This document shows, piece after piece, positions 29,301 to 37,431 of a DNA stretch of 44,468 nt. This DNA comes from a virus: positions 1-44,468 of the IMG/VR virus record IMGVR_UViG_3300029893_000017. One strand, given 5' to 3'. Below the pieces are notes generated by a model. The model was not told where the DNA came from. It made no database searches and saw only the letters and a list, made by a program, of their open reading frames with translations. The first letter of the stretch is position 1. Each line of letters begins with the position of its first letter. Both the position numbers and the translations under genes were made by a program.

Positions 29301-32300
29301 CAGCGCCTCGGTCGCGCTGTCCGACATGCCCTCGTGCTTCTCGCGGCTCGCGGTGTCAACGTCGGTGCGGATCTCCACGCCCCCGAAGTCGCGCTCGCGG
29401 CGGAATAGCTGGCCGGTCTCGGTGAGCAGGTTGGAGACGACGGTTTGCAGAGGCAGCCCGCCAGCGTCCATCGCGTCAACGAGCTGGTCGATGCTATCGA
29501 CCGCCGCTGATAGCGCGGTCTTGAAGTACACCGGCATGTTGTCCGGCCGCTTCGCGTAGGTCGCGGACAGGTAGGTGACGCCCTGCGCCGACGCAAGCAC
29601 GCCGCGCACGAACTCGCCCGTGTTCGAGGAACCGCCAGCGTTGTGCGACTCGTCCAGCACGAAGATCGCGCCCTGCGCCACGCGGCCCACCGCTTCGCGC
29701 TGCACGTTCTCCGTGTTGATCTGGCTGTACGTCATAAAGAGCGCGTTGCGCCCTTTCGGCAATTCGCCGGTCGCGGCGATCTGGCGCAGCACCGCGCCGT
29801 GCCGGTTCTTGTCGTTGGCGTAGAGCGGCTTGCCGTCCTTGTCCTTGATCGACTCGTCCTTGTTGAGGACGAAAGGATGGATGTCGCGCGATCCGATGTC
29901 GGCAAGGTCGTTGAACATATCCGTGAACAGGTCGGGCTTGACCGTCACGAAGATGGGAACCTTGTCGTGCTTCACGGCGTAGCGGATGATCGCGGCAGCC
30001 TGCCGGCCCTTACCGATGCCGGTCTGGTCGGCGATGATGACGCCCTGCCCGTTCTCGATGTTGTAGATCGCCGCGGCGATGGCGTCGATCTGCAAGCCCA
30101 TGAAGGCGTCGAACAGCTCGGCCTTGCTCTTGTAGCCGAGCTTGTCCATCACGTACTGATCGAGATCGCCTACCTCCTCGACGAGACGATCGAGCGCCTT
30201 TTGGATGGCAGCATCCATGTTGACGGGCACAAGGGCGCCGTCGGATGCTGCGGCCGAGCGGGAGCGGTACGGAACCTGAAACTGGTTTGGCTTGCCTTCG
30301 CGGCTTTCTACATTTCCTCGATTAGCGCCGCGAGACTCATTTCCTTGAACGCCTGCTCCATCCTCAACGATTCCTCCGTTGTCGGCGGTCTGGTCTCCTT
30401 GCTCCAGTCGATCATCCCGAGCAGATGATCCATCCTGTCGCTCGACATCAGTGCGCTCGCCAGTTCGAGTGTTCCCAGCTCGTCCGCTTCCGATTCGAGT
30501 CCCGACACCGCCTCCTGCACCAGATACACCGCTTCCGTCCCGGCTTCCTGTACCAGCCTGCTGACCTTCACTTCCATCAGATCGGCGTGTTCCTGCGGCG
30601 TCAGATTGGTCTTGCTCGGCGGAACCCTGACCGCCAGAGCTGCCTTCTTGTTGTCCGGCACGGTCTTGGGAAACCACAACCTCCCGTGCTGCGGCGAGTG
30701 TATCTTCGTATTTGGCATAGAGTTGTCCCCAGTCGCTTACGCGCTCGATTTCACCAGAAACGGGCGACTTCTTGCCAGTCTCGGCCCGCCCGGCGATCGT
30801 GATGATGCGGATCGGCCAAGCCGCGCCCTGACGGGAGTACAGCTTGCCGTCTACCTCGAAGTGGCCGACCACATTGTACTTACCGTACAGCCAGTTAAAG
30901 AAGATTTGCTCGGCAGACGAGATCTCTCCCGGGGTACGGTTCGCACCTATAATAAGAGTCGCGCGGCCTGCGTCCCGCATGGTCTCAAGGGCTTTGGCCG
31001 CGATCAGGTGGTCGATCTTGTTGATCTTGTACCCGTCGATCCGGGTCTCCTCGGTGCCGCCGAAGGGCGGATTGGCGATAACCGCATCCATCACGCGCGG
31101 CGCAACCCGGCCCTCCTCGATCGCCGTAACCGCATCACCCTCGGCGATGAACGCGCCCGGGAAGATCTGGCGCAGGTTCGCCACGCGGCGGGCGTCCAGC
31201 TCGTTCGCAAAGATTCGTTCGGTGGACGCGCCGATGAGCAACATGCCGTTGCCGGCTGTAGGCTCGTAGACGGTGCGGGTCTGGTCGATGTTGGCGAGAC
31301 GGCTGGCGAGGAACGCGATCGGGGCCGGCGTCGAGTACGCCTGATTGGCGACGCTCGTGGACGTGCGGATGGACAGGTTCGGCTGGCGCAGATAGAGCGC
31401 CTTGAGCTGGTTGAAGATCCACTCGTCTGCCTGCTTGCGCGAGTTTGTGCGGCGGTAGACCTTCTCGCCCTCGGCGATGAGATCGCGCGCGCGCATGACG
31501 ACAGCGGCCTCGAAGTCCTCCTGCGCGCCCTTCATTCTTAGCTGCGACGGCTCCTCGCCGTCGAACTCCGCTACTAGCTTCTTGAGGGCGTTGAAGTCCT
31601 GCGGCTCGTTGCCGGCCTTGATGCGTTCGTAGAACAGGTTGATGAGATCGTCGTAGTCGGTGACGGCGCGCTGCTGCGGGATCGCGGCTGCCTGCGGGAT
31701 GGTGGCCTGCGTCTCGGCCTGCTGCTGGGTGTCCTGCTGCGGGATCTCGATCTGCTCCTGCTGGTCGTCGGCCTTCTCCTCCTTGACTTCCTGACCGCGC
31801 AGGCGCGCGGCGATCTTCGCCGTCGGGTCGCCGCTGTAGAAGCTCCACGCCTTCTTCGGGCCGTACCACTTCCCGCCGATCGCTTTCAGCATGTCCTTGT
31901 GCTTGAGCGTGTTGCCGGTGACTTCCCACACGGCCTTGCTGTTCGCGGTCGTGGACTGGCGCACGTTGAGGCCGGAAGCTTTCACCAGCTCGGCGTCCTT
32001 GTCCTCGTCGTCCTTGCCAGAGACCTTCTTGCCCTTTACCTCGTCATCGGCCTTCTCGTCCTTCTTGTCCTCGGCCTTCTCCTCGGACTTGGCCTCGCCC
32101 TCGTCCATCAGATCTAGCTCGGCCTCGGTGTTCATTTCCTTGCGGTCGATGCCGGGCCAGTTGCGGGCGGCGAGGTAGAGCGAGCGCAGGTACGGGCGGA
32201 TCTTATCGCCGAGATCGGCGATCATGGCCTTGGAGAAGTCCTTGAACTTCCGCGCGCCGGCCTCGACGTGGTACACCGCCAGCTCAGTGCCGAGCGCGAT

Positions 32301-34775
32301 GATCTCCGGGTCAATGCCGGAGTTGAGCTGGCCGAGCTTCGCTTTTAGCTTGGCGCGGATCTCATCTGCGCGATCCTTCGTGACGAGCTTGTTGCTGTCG
32401 CCGTAGCCGGGCTTTTGCTCGGGCGCAGAAGCAGAAACGCCCTCTTTCGAGGGCGTCTCTTTTTTCGGCTCTGCCGGCTTTTCCGCCGGCTTGTCCACTT
32501 TCTCGGGCTGTTCAGTTTTTGTGGACGCTTCCGATTCCTGAACAGTACCCGTTTGGGGTTGTTCCGTACCCGATTTGGGTTTGTCCTCGGCCGTTTCCTT
32601 CTTGGCTTCAGTCGTAGCCGCGTCGGCTACTTCTTCGCGCTTTCCTTCTGCGGCCGGCTTTTCGTCTCCCTGCTTCGCTTCTTCGGCTTGCTTCTGCTTT
32701 CCTTCTCCTTCTTGAGCTTCGCCAGCACGCTCGCCACCGGACTCTTTGACATTCTTCTTCTCCGCGATGAATTGCCAGAGGGCGCGAGCGGCATCGTGCG
32801 GCTTCGCGTCCTTGTGTTTCTCGAGCAGGGCTACCGCGCCCTCCTCGTCCAGATCCCTCGCTTCCTGCGCCAGCTCGTAGATCGCGCGCGTCTCGCCGTC
32901 CCAGTCGGCGTCGTAGTGCTCCTCCTCGTAGATCTCGCCAGCGTAGTTGTCCGCCTCCTCGTCGTAGGCGAAGGCGGGAGGCAGGCCGGTGCGAGTAGCC
33001 TTGCGGATCTGGCGCGCACGCTCGCGCTGCTCTTTGATGAACGGGATCTCCGCGCTGCGCTCATCGCCCAGGTGCGCGAGCACGGCGCTAACAGCGCGCT
33101 TCTGGCGCTCGCCTAGCTTGCGACCCTTGATGGCGAGATCGACGGCCTGCTTGACCTCGGCGACACTCAGGCCGGTGTCCTTGAGGATGTCATGCACCCA
33201 GCCAGCGTTCAGGCTCTTGGTGCGTACCTGCGGGACTTCGCCCGGCTTGTCGGACTCGCCAAGCTTGAAGTTGTGATCTGGCACGACAGCAATACCGCCG
33301 CCTTCCACGAAGTCGCGGTCCATCGTGTTCTTGAGCCACGCCTGATAGTCCGACCGCTTCAGGCGCGGGTCGAAGTGCTCGAACGGTTCCGTCTCGCCCT
33401 GCATGTAGAGCAGTCGGCGGGGCTTCTCGGCGTCCACGTCCTTCGCGCCGGACGAGCGACCGCCCAGCACGCGAGACTGACGCGCCCAGTAGCCGGGCAG
33501 GCCGGCGGGTTTCGGCTGGGCTTCCTCTTGCGCCGGCTTCTCGGGCATCCGGTAGAGGACGCGCGGGGACACGTCCTGCGCGCCGCTTGCGTGACCGCCG
33601 AGCACGTTGACTGGCTTCTCCTGTAGCGTCTCGCCCTCCGGCTTGCCGAGCGCATCGTCGGCGTTGACGCCGCCGGTGTTCGCGGGCGCTGCATCTTTCC
33701 GACCACGCCGGCCCTTGCTGGCGACGGTCAGCAGGAACTCCATGAGAGCGCCCGTGGAGAAGCCGACGCCCGCGGCCTCGCCTGTGCCGCGCCACCACTG
33801 GCGCTCGGGGTCGTACTCGACCAGATCGCTCGCCGTGAGGTTGTGCATGATGTTCTGGAAGGACTCCTGCACCAGCTCCTCGGTGCCGCCCTTCACCATG
33901 TTGATGAGCAGGCGCTTGATGCTGCCGCCGGTGCCCTTGTCCACGCGATCGAGGATGCGCGAGATCGGCACGATTTCGCTCATGCCCCACAGCGCGTTCC
34001 ACTTCGCGGACTTGACGGATTCCTCGATCGTCGCGTTCTCTTTCAGCGCGTCCTCGAATCCCTCGACGCTCCCGGCAGAGGAACCGACGGCGGCGGTCGT
34101 CGCCACGCCGGCAGATCCGGCAGAGATCGTGCCGCCGCTCTTGGGCGCCATCTTCGCGCCAGCGCCGCGGCCGAGCATGTTGGCCAGCACGAAGCCGAAC
34201 ATCGAGCCGAGGGCGCGCGGGATCTTGCCATTGATCCATTCCTGCTCGTACTCGGGGTTGGTCTTGGCGATCTTGGCGAGGTTGTCGTCGATGGCGTCGC
34301 CGAGCTGATATCCCCAGCGATCCTTGGGGCTGGTCTTGGCGTGCTGCTCTGCGTTCGCGCGCATTTCGGCGCGCTTCTCGGGCGGGGATTCGCGGTAGAT
34401 CTTGGCCGCAAACTCGTTCATGTCGAACGGGTCGGACGCCTTGTACTCGGGGGATTCGCCGCGGTCGATCGCGTCCATCAGCTCGACGAGCTTCATGGCG
34501 CTGTTCGTCTGCGCGATCGCGCCTGACTTTGGTAGGCTGGTGAATACTTCGGTCGCGCCCTGAGCGATCGAGCCGATCGCGGAGCGCACGCGGCCTACAC
34601 CTGTGTCGGCTGTGGCGGCTGGTTTGTTGTGGAGGGTGATGTATCCGCTATCGGCCTCGGTTGCCGGGGCTGCTGGAGTCTCGCCGAACTGCTCGTATAG
34701 ATCGATGCCGGAAGCTGTCGGGGTCTTTTCTGCGGGCGCAGGAGTAACGCCAAACTGTTCATACAGGTCAGCCAT
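23343..34775 (-). CDS. Giant polyvalent virion protein (MTase-helicase-peptidase-like)
   Basis: A 3810-residue protein, over a quarter of the window. The N-terminus has two DLYEQFG repeats and a hydrophobic glycine/alanine region (~190-300). Charged Glu/Lys/Ala linkers span ~685-780 and ~890-925. An adenine-N6 methyltransferase carries YEPTAGNGMLL (~1170) and VIANPPFGGT (~1230). After a low-complexity linker (~1350-1490) comes an SF2/strawberry-notch-type helicase: IIADQTGIGKGRQ (~1575), FVLDESHNAG (~1705), YLSATYAKRP (~1735), MLGRVHRTGQ (~2093). HEALHA (~2762) is an HExxH zincin-like motif, and the last ~800 residues match the helical ends of large phage ejected proteins. By analogy with DarB-type and Bcep22-type proteins it is probably injected with the DNA to protect it from restriction. 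ATG at 34775 starts 20 bases past the next gene. Confidence 0.9.
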   Translation of the reverse strand: MADLYEQFGVTPAPAEKTPTASGIDLYEQFGETPAAPATEADSGYITLHNKPAATADTGVGRVRSAIGSIAQGATEVFTSLPKSGAIAQTNSAMKLVELMDAIDRGESPEYKASDPFDMNEFAAKIYRESPPEKRAEMRANAEQHAKTSPKDRWGYQLGDAIDDNLAKIAKTNPEYEQEWINGKIPRALGSMFGFVLANMLGRGAGAKMAPKSGGTISAGSAGVATTAAVGSSAGSVEGFEDALKENATIEESVKSAKWNALWGMSEIVPISRILDRVDKGTGGSIKRLLINMVKGGTEELVQESFQNIMHNLTASDLVEYDPERQWWRGTGEAAGVGFSTGALMEFLLTVASKGRRGRKDAAPANTGGVNADDALGKPEGETLQEKPVNVLGGHASGAQDVSPRVLYRMPEKPAQEEAQPKPAGLPGYWARQSRVLGGRSSGAKDVDAEKPRRLLYMQGETEPFEHFDPRLKRSDYQAWLKNTMDRDFVEGGGIAVVPDHNFKLGESDKPGEVPQVRTKSLNAGWVHDILKDTGLSVAEVKQAVDLAIKGRKLGERQKRAVSAVLAHLGDERSAEIPFIKEQRERARQIRKATRTGLPPAFAYDEEADNYAGEIYEEEHYDADWDGETRAIYELAQEARDLDEEGAVALLEKHKDAKPHDAARALWQFIAEKKNVKESGGERAGEAQEGEGKQKQAEEAKQGDEKPAAEGKREEVADAATTEAKKETAEDKPKSGTEQPQTGTVQESEASTKTEQPEKVDKPAEKPAEPKKETPSKEGVSASAPEQKPGYGDSNKLVTKDRADEIRAKLKAKLGQLNSGIDPEIIALGTELAVYHVEAGARKFKDFSKAMIADLGDKIRPYLRSLYLAARNWPGIDRKEMNTEAELDLMDEGEAKSEEKAEDKKDEKADDEVKGKKVSGKDDEDKDAELVKASGLNVRQSTTANSKAVWEVTGNTLKHKDMLKAIGGKWYGPKKAWSFYSGDPTAKIAARLRGQEVKEEKADDQQEQIEIPQQDTQQQAETQATIPQAAAIPQQRAVTDYDDLINLFYERIKAGNEPQDFNALKKLVAEFDGEEPSQLRMKGAQEDFEAAVVMRARDLIAEGEKVYRRTNSRKQADEWIFNQLKALYLRQPNLSIRTSTSVANQAYSTPAPIAFLASRLANIDQTRTVYEPTAGNGMLLIGASTERIFANELDARRVANLRQIFPGAFIAEGDAVTAIEEGRVAPRVMDAVIANPPFGGTEETRIDGYKINKIDHLIAAKALETMRDAGRATLIIGANRTPGEISSAEQIFFNWLYGKYNVVGHFEVDGKLYSRQGAAWPIRIITIAGRAETGKKSPVSGEIERVSDWGQLYAKYEDTLAAAREVVVSQDRAGQQEGSSGGQGSAEQDQSDAAGTRRSDGSEGQQAGTGSRDGSGVSGAGGGVGTRIGSGRAGNTRTGERTDVERQDGSSARDDRLEQGDQTADNGGIVEDGAGVQGNESRGANRGNVESREGKPNQFQVPYRSRSAAASDGALVPVNMDAAIQKALDRLVEEVGDLDQYVMDKLGYKSKAELFDAFMGLQIDAIAAAIYNIENGQGVIIADQTGIGKGRQAAAIIRYAVKHDKVPIFVTVKPDLFTDMFNDLADIGSRDIHPFVLNKDESIKDKDGKPLYANDKNRHGAVLRQIAATGELPKGRNALFMTYSQINTENVQREAVGRVAQGAIFVLDESHNAGGSSNTGEFVRGVLASAQGVTYLSATYAKRPDNMPVYFKTALSAAVDSIDQLVDAMDAGGLPLQTVVSNLLTETGQLFRRERDFGGVEIRTDVDTASREKHEGMSDSATEALRAIVHADHLFHLHIKELDKKMRREGRRSGGAGNNASKKGIDHTEFSAVVHNFVRQMLLALKVDTAAERAIQALKNGEKPVIALENTMGSFLGEYVKENKLGEGAELTDYDFRTVLNRALRRTRRIKVRDEFGNDVIQEVPLEELPPPVYAAYEAAQEVIDNLELDLPASPIDWIRHRLEKAGYFVKEITGREWKVDYGQAVPKLARIGSAEADDRWNTRDEFNSGKLDALILNVAGSTGISLHASEKFLDQSRRHMIVAQPMLDINIFVQMLGRVHRTGQVVPPRYTILNVDLPAEKRPTAVLAGKMKKLNANVSSNTESATSIDAPDILNKYGDQVVAEYMNETGLDVELRINMGDDNRDVARKATGRMALMPIDQQREFYEHVETEYRALIEYLDKIGQNDLEPKTLDLDAKKLKEEIIVPGRDHSNPFGGDAVLVEYDVRRLGKPPTFDEVQRAISERLDGRSVSTVMNEISSEKERKGEIYRQALLRAIDGAEEARTSENAGMIERLLEGLRKRLGDYEASRASFQSHLRDMLQIGTAVRLDINGESVVGVVVDVKDKSKEGPRANPYAKSKTLVTFMVNNGIRQITVPLSKLTGDSGLFNGRYWGRTEQAFDPRNIGNAREKRQIITGNLLSAYAELRGVSAQIVHFTDSDGSVTQGILLPKNFNKDEQLSGELAMRDPQGVIDFLDAYASNNDVSRFGVGSRDSTVRVVPGRMRGMVKIRTPTAKATGGRWFLDQGLLAHTGDFVSVGNMMEVEVSGASARAAIAYIQGKTALYAPKSLAGIAKPYSGNKEADLDDVRYAAVDGDVDMSKRRTVKMLAGLALSAATGRAFSKPAGFVQTVAKSKTLKDGLEWIAANSGNRAYAELARLLSKIAPHVELRLIQPGKVYPEGVPAALNSAYGIAGKRRDGSLVVYLRHDTNPNNLTGVTEEVFLHEALHAALAYRYGEFLKRYGVKVLTGAAPERAANEPMMRLIEMWKQLGKANDYGRGGDVWLSEPLSNFDEFITYSMTNPQFQAWLDGQKYMGDTAWTKFKRFLSRLLGLGKDGGSPTYLDAVLDAGYALVEAAVRDENVRMASAHRGDEFFAAQANGASTMTSGEGVLDTIKEGRPIEGVFRGIFKLAQIDKGTKWAIDKIESGLTQAKFKNVADDSFLGHVNKMLDVARAGLVDRYGLSEEYKDLDTERAAHERRIALKGAEIVTTLMEKGMSTAEAEVLHGVLAGEVMADEKWQKLSEPIRKAIDELGHEAVELGLISKETYEKNRATYLHRVYRKHEADQGTLGGMVSRMLSSRRKRIIGNALKKRGLEVKVDPRKLLELHPEWFGKKEQIGKADKRFVGEKFHMLHKVSNVGQGVGALSGMGAGGQKPRVLERVFVPADRPIPAKYQAYEHMGTWEVRDTQGGEYVLWRDFTKEEREKMGEIIDARYTIAKTFHVMAHDLSTGRFLADIAKNQEWTYPGKDEPTGNVYDGGHSNRFSVFTGYDWVRVPDTTIPGAPGRKRWGALAGRYVRAEIWRDLNQLHELQRPRLWNTLLTQWKLNKTARNPVVHMNNVMSNIILMDMADIRMRDLYRALQAMKDKTQDYKDAQEHGAFGSNFVLHEIKQNVLDPILKEIMNQARTDKGWAENIAEQYLGAQAAGLGRMLDAIVTGVQKADQGLINLYQLEDEIFRVATYMRRISLGDSPKHAARFAREQFIGYDIRAPWVNAARSTVLPFIAYTYRAVPLLAKTIAERPWKLAKYATIAYMVNALGYAFEPGDEDEERRSLREEQQGLTWLGAPRMIRMGWRDGNGNPVFLDVRRYIPAGDIFDMGQSQGVLPVPAPMIFGGPIMLAAEFALNRSAFTGENIVNPYTSDAGDIAKGAISHLWRSWMPSAPWIYESWYWEKIERSAKGARDILGNQYDLKYAVGSSLGVKLVPHDVKLGMRGWALELGKVRRELEYEGRQLAQDYNRGLISKETYNEQLAVIRKKMTNLKNRADEVFKKQ
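30308..30718 (-). CDS. Nested ORF inside the giant gene (136 aa)
   Basis: A 136-codon ORF in the +1 frame relative to the giant gene on the same strand. It starts with ATG behind GGGGA at good spacing. Its product has the balanced composition of a folded helical protein (LTPQEHADLMEVKVSRLVQ, ELASALMSSDRMDHLLGMI, SLRMEQAFKEMSLAALIEEM). The host frame here (residues ~1352-1489) encodes only a Gly/Ser/Asp/Gln/Arg-rich disordered linker between methyltransferase and helicase. That contrast suggests the nested frame is the one under selection. Function unknown; chance remains possible. Confidence 0.55.
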   Translation of the reverse strand: MPNTKIHSPQHGRLWFPKTVPDNKKAALAVRVPPSKTNLTPQEHADLMEVKVSRLVQEAGTEAVYLVQEAVSGLESEADELGTLELASALMSSDRMDHLLGMIDWSKETRPPTTEESLRMEQAFKEMSLAALIEEM

Positions 34776-34796
34776 GTGCTCGTTCTGTGGTAGTTG

Positions 34797-35990
34797 TTAT
34801 TGGAGGCCGAGGTCTTTGATGACCTGCTCGGGCGTCTTGCCGTGCTTCTTCGCGGTTTCCTCGATCTGCTTGCGCGAGATCTTCACTTCGCCGGCTGGCG
34901 TTTTCTTCACGTATGTGTCCTTGAGCTTGGCAGGCGCGCTATCAGCGCCCTTGCCCGGCAGGCCGTACCGTTTTGACTCATCGTCCGTAGGACGGCGCAC
35001 GCCCTTGCCGTCGTCGATGCCGACCGATCCGTCGTCCAGCTTCACCTTCTTCCAGCGGTGCGGCGGCAACACGCCAGAATCTGCCTCCGCCTTGGATTCC
35101 TCGGCAGCGCGCACGGGGTCCATGCCCTTGCCGATCTTGTACTCCGCGAGCGCCTTGGCGTTCAGGGCGATATCGCGGTTGCCCTCGGGCAGCGACCAGT
35201 TGCCCATCGCGTCGAGCGTGCCGCCGTAGTGCGGCTGAAGCACCTTGTCGATGGCGAGCTTCAGCTTGTCCATGTTGTGTTTCTCGGCGTCGCGCTGTCC
35301 CTTGCCGGTGTATCCGGGGATGCCGCGCGTGTCGCCCGTCATCGTGTCGAGCACGATGCCGTCCTCTTGCGAGAACCGGCCCTTCTCACCGGGGTTGAAC
35401 GCGGCCTCTATCGCCGCCTTGTCAAAGATCGCCTGGCCGCGCTTCGGGTCGTTGACCACGTTGCCAGAGGCGTCCACCACCTTGAGCATGATCTTGCCGG
35501 TCTTGGCGTCCTTCTCCTCGATCACGTCGGCGGCGTTGTTGATCCCGTTCGACTTCAGCGCGTTGAGCATCTGCGCCGCAGCCTTGCCGCCCTTCATCTT
35601 GTAAGTCTTGTAGACCAGACCTTCGTTGGCGATCTCAAGCTGCTTGACCTTATGGATCGCCTCCATCTGCGCGGCCTCTGTGTTAGCGCCATGCAACAGG
35701 CGCGCGATCTCTGCCTCGTTGCGCTGCATTTCGAGTAGAAGGTCGCCATGCTCGGATTGCCTCTCGATCGCCTTGCGAGCGTGCGGGAGACCGAAGGCGC
35801 GGTCATCCTGCTTCTGCTGCCACTCCGTATCGGCGCGACCGGCCTGCTTCACCGCCTGCTCGTGCGAGAAGTCGCGCCTGCCGGAGTCCTTCTTAGCCTC
35901 CTCGAACGCGAAGTCCTCGCGCTCCTTGCGACGCTTGTCCTCCTGACCCTGACGCACCCCTTCGAGCACAAACCCCAGTCCAAAGCCCAT
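34797..35990 (-). CDS. Internal virion-like protein (397 aa)
   Basis: A 397-residue protein between the giant protein and another structural gene. It starts with a glycine-rich MGFGLGFVLEGVRQG, followed by ~120 residues of charged helix (coiled coil: REDFAFEEAKKDSGRRDF ...). The C-terminus (KISRKQIEETAKKHGKTPEQVIKDLGL) is a compact helical domain. The pattern of long amphipathic helices plus disordered, lysine-rich stretches fits podoviral internal or ejected proteins. The exact role is unknown. Its start overlaps the neighbouring stop by one base. Confidence 0.7.
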   Translation of the reverse strand: MGFGLGFVLEGVRQGQEDKRRKEREDFAFEEAKKDSGRRDFSHEQAVKQAGRADTEWQQKQDDRAFGLPHARKAIERQSEHGDLLLEMQRNEAEIARLLHGANTEAAQMEAIHKVKQLEIANEGLVYKTYKMKGGKAAAQMLNALKSNGINNAADVIEEKDAKTGKIMLKVVDASGNVVNDPKRGQAIFDKAAIEAAFNPGEKGRFSQEDGIVLDTMTGDTRGIPGYTGKGQRDAEKHNMDKLKLAIDKVLQPHYGGTLDAMGNWSLPEGNRDIALNAKALAEYKIGKGMDPVRAAEESKAEADSGVLPPHRWKKVKLDDGSVGIDDGKGVRRPTDDESKRYGLPGKGADSAPAKLKDTYVKKTPAGEVKISRKQIEETAKKHGKTPEQVIKDLGLQ

Positions 35991-37363
35991 TAGTAGACCC
36001 CCACTTCTTCGAGCGCCTTCGCCACACGTTCGCGCAGCTTCTTCGTGTTCTGCGCGCCCGGCACCTTGTCTTTGTCGGCAACGTCCTCGGTGAACTCGCG
36101 CGCACGCCGCAGCTCCTCATCCTTCTCCGTATCTACCTCTCCGCCATCTGCGAAGCCAATGACGCCGAGCGAGTACATCGGCAGGCCACCCGTTCGGGTA
36201 AGGCCGCGGAATCCTACAGGGGCAGGCGCAGCCGGCGCAGCAGCGGCTTTCATCTGCCGAAAGCGTTGAAACATCGGCAGGCCACCCGTTCGGGTAAGGC
36301 CGCGGAATCCTACAGGGGCAGGCGCAGCCGGCGCAGCAGCGGCTTTCATCTGCCGAAAGCGTTGAAACATCGGCATACCGCGGGCGAAGCCGCCATTGGC
36401 GTAGCCATCCGGTCTTGCCGCTACCGGCGTGTGGTGCTTGTCGAGCAGCTTGTCGAAGAACTCCGTGCCCTTCTTTTTCACCACGTCGGCCGGGATGACG
36501 TACTCGCCGTCGGACAGGCGCGCAGGGATCGAATCGCTTGTCTCGGTGCCCGGACCCTCGACCGGTCCGCCGTCGGCCTTGAATAGCGCGTCCTGCTCCG
36601 CGAAGTGGAGGGCGGTGCTGGGATCGGCGTAGGTGTTGCCGGCATAGGTCGGCACGCCGCCAGGACGGCTGAATACTTTGTTCCCGATCTTGTCCCACGG
36701 GAGCCCGGCTACAAACCGGGAGACACCGGCCGCGTCCTGCAAGGACTGGTTCGCCATGTTGCCGTAGCCCTGCGCGGCGCTGCCGGCGATCCCGGCCGAC
36801 TGCCCCGGGATGCCGCGCGCGAAGTTCATCACGTTCTCGCGCATCCGGCGCGTGGTCTCATCGGCGTACCGGCGCTCGGTCTCGCGCGCGGTGTTCACAC
36901 CCATCGCGTCAGCCTTCGCCTGTTCGAGCGCGAACTTGCGCTCGTTCTCGGCGAAGTTGGCGTCTCCGGGGTTGGCCCCGTAGCGAAGCATGTTCCGGCG
37001 CGCGATCCCGCGGGCCTTGTCGAACGCCTGCACCACGTCGGCAGATGCACGAGAAGTGACGCCATCGATGTCAGCCTTGACGCCCTCGCTAGCCTCGGCG
37101 GCGTACTTCTGAAGAACAGGGAGGTAGTGAGTCTTGTAGTTCTCGTACTCCTCCTTTTGGATCATGCGCTGCTGATAGATCGCCCGGCGCTGCTCCTTCA
37201 TCAACTTCTTGCCCTGCCGGCTTGTGCGGCTGCCGGCGACCCCGGCGATGGCCGCGCCAGCGATCTGATACCAGTTACAGGTGCCGGCCGGGGAGAATCC
37301 CGCGCGCACTGGATCGTTGAGCGCGGACTGGTCGAAATCGTGGTATTTGTTCTTTTTGGTCAC
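35990..37363 (-). CDS. Internal virion/structural protein with a tandem duplication
   Basis: A 457-residue protein. GTG at 37363 is preferred because GGGGG lies just upstream and the ORF extension would begin inside the tandem terminators. A glycine/alanine hydrophobic segment (IAGAAIAGVAGSRTS) is near the N-terminus, followed by long helices (EQRRAIYQQRMIQKEEYEN ... ). A LSDGEYVIPADVVKKKG motif, common in phage structural proteins, is near residue 310. Residues ~365-430 contain two identical 32-residue units (MFQRFRQMKAAAAPAAPAP...). It is the first gene after the terminators and probably a minor virion component ejected with the giant protein. Confidence 0.75.
   Translation of the reverse strand: MTKKNKYHDFDQSALNDPVRAGFSPAGTCNWYQIAGAAIAGVAGSRTSRQGKKLMKEQRRAIYQQRMIQKEEYENYKTHYLPVLQKYAAEASEGVKADIDGVTSRASADVVQAFDKARGIARRNMLRYGANPGDANFAENERKFALEQAKADAMGVNTARETERRYADETTRRMRENVMNFARGIPGQSAGIAGSAAQGYGNMANQSLQDAAGVSRFVAGLPWDKIGNKVFSRPGGVPTYAGNTYADPSTALHFAEQDALFKADGGPVEGPGTETSDSIPARLSDGEYVIPADVVKKKGTEFFDKLLDKHHTPVAARPDGYANGGFARGMPMFQRFRQMKAAAAPAAPAPVGFRGLTRTGGLPMFQRFRQMKAAAAPAAPAPVGFRGLTRTGGLPMYSLGVIGFADGGEVDTEKDEELRRAREFTEDVADKDKVPGAQNTKKLRERVAKALEEVGVY
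36175..36375. repeat. 96-bp perfect tandem duplication
   Basis: Two identical 96-bp units begin at 36176 and 36272, and a third starts at 36368 but diverges after eight bases. The unit is 32 codons, so the duplication is in frame. The absence of any difference between the copies indicates a recent event or active recombination. Confidence 0.9.
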
Positions 37364-37385
37364 GGTGGACCCCCTAAAAACGAAA

Positions 37386-37430
37386 ACGCCCGCGCGCGGC
37401 GGGCATAAAAAACCGGCCTGTGGCCGGTTT
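37386..37430 (-). terminator. Tandem minus-strand terminators inside the late region
   Basis: Reading the minus strand, AAACCGGCC/GGCCGGTTT (37410-37430, loop ACA) runs into TTTTTTAT, then GCCCGC/GCGGGC (37388-37404) runs into CGTTTTCGTTTTT. They lie between the tail genes and the internal virion genes, upstream of the start at 37363. They would cut or attenuate late transcription here unless a second promoter or antitermination acts. Confidence 0.85.
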
Positions 37431-37431
37431 G

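Noticed and set aside
32415-33116. Phe/Leu/Arg-rich plus-strand ORF (233 codons)
   Set aside because: It is the antisense reading of a Glu/Lys-rich linker of the giant protein; the FLGLFSF-type composition is a direct consequence.
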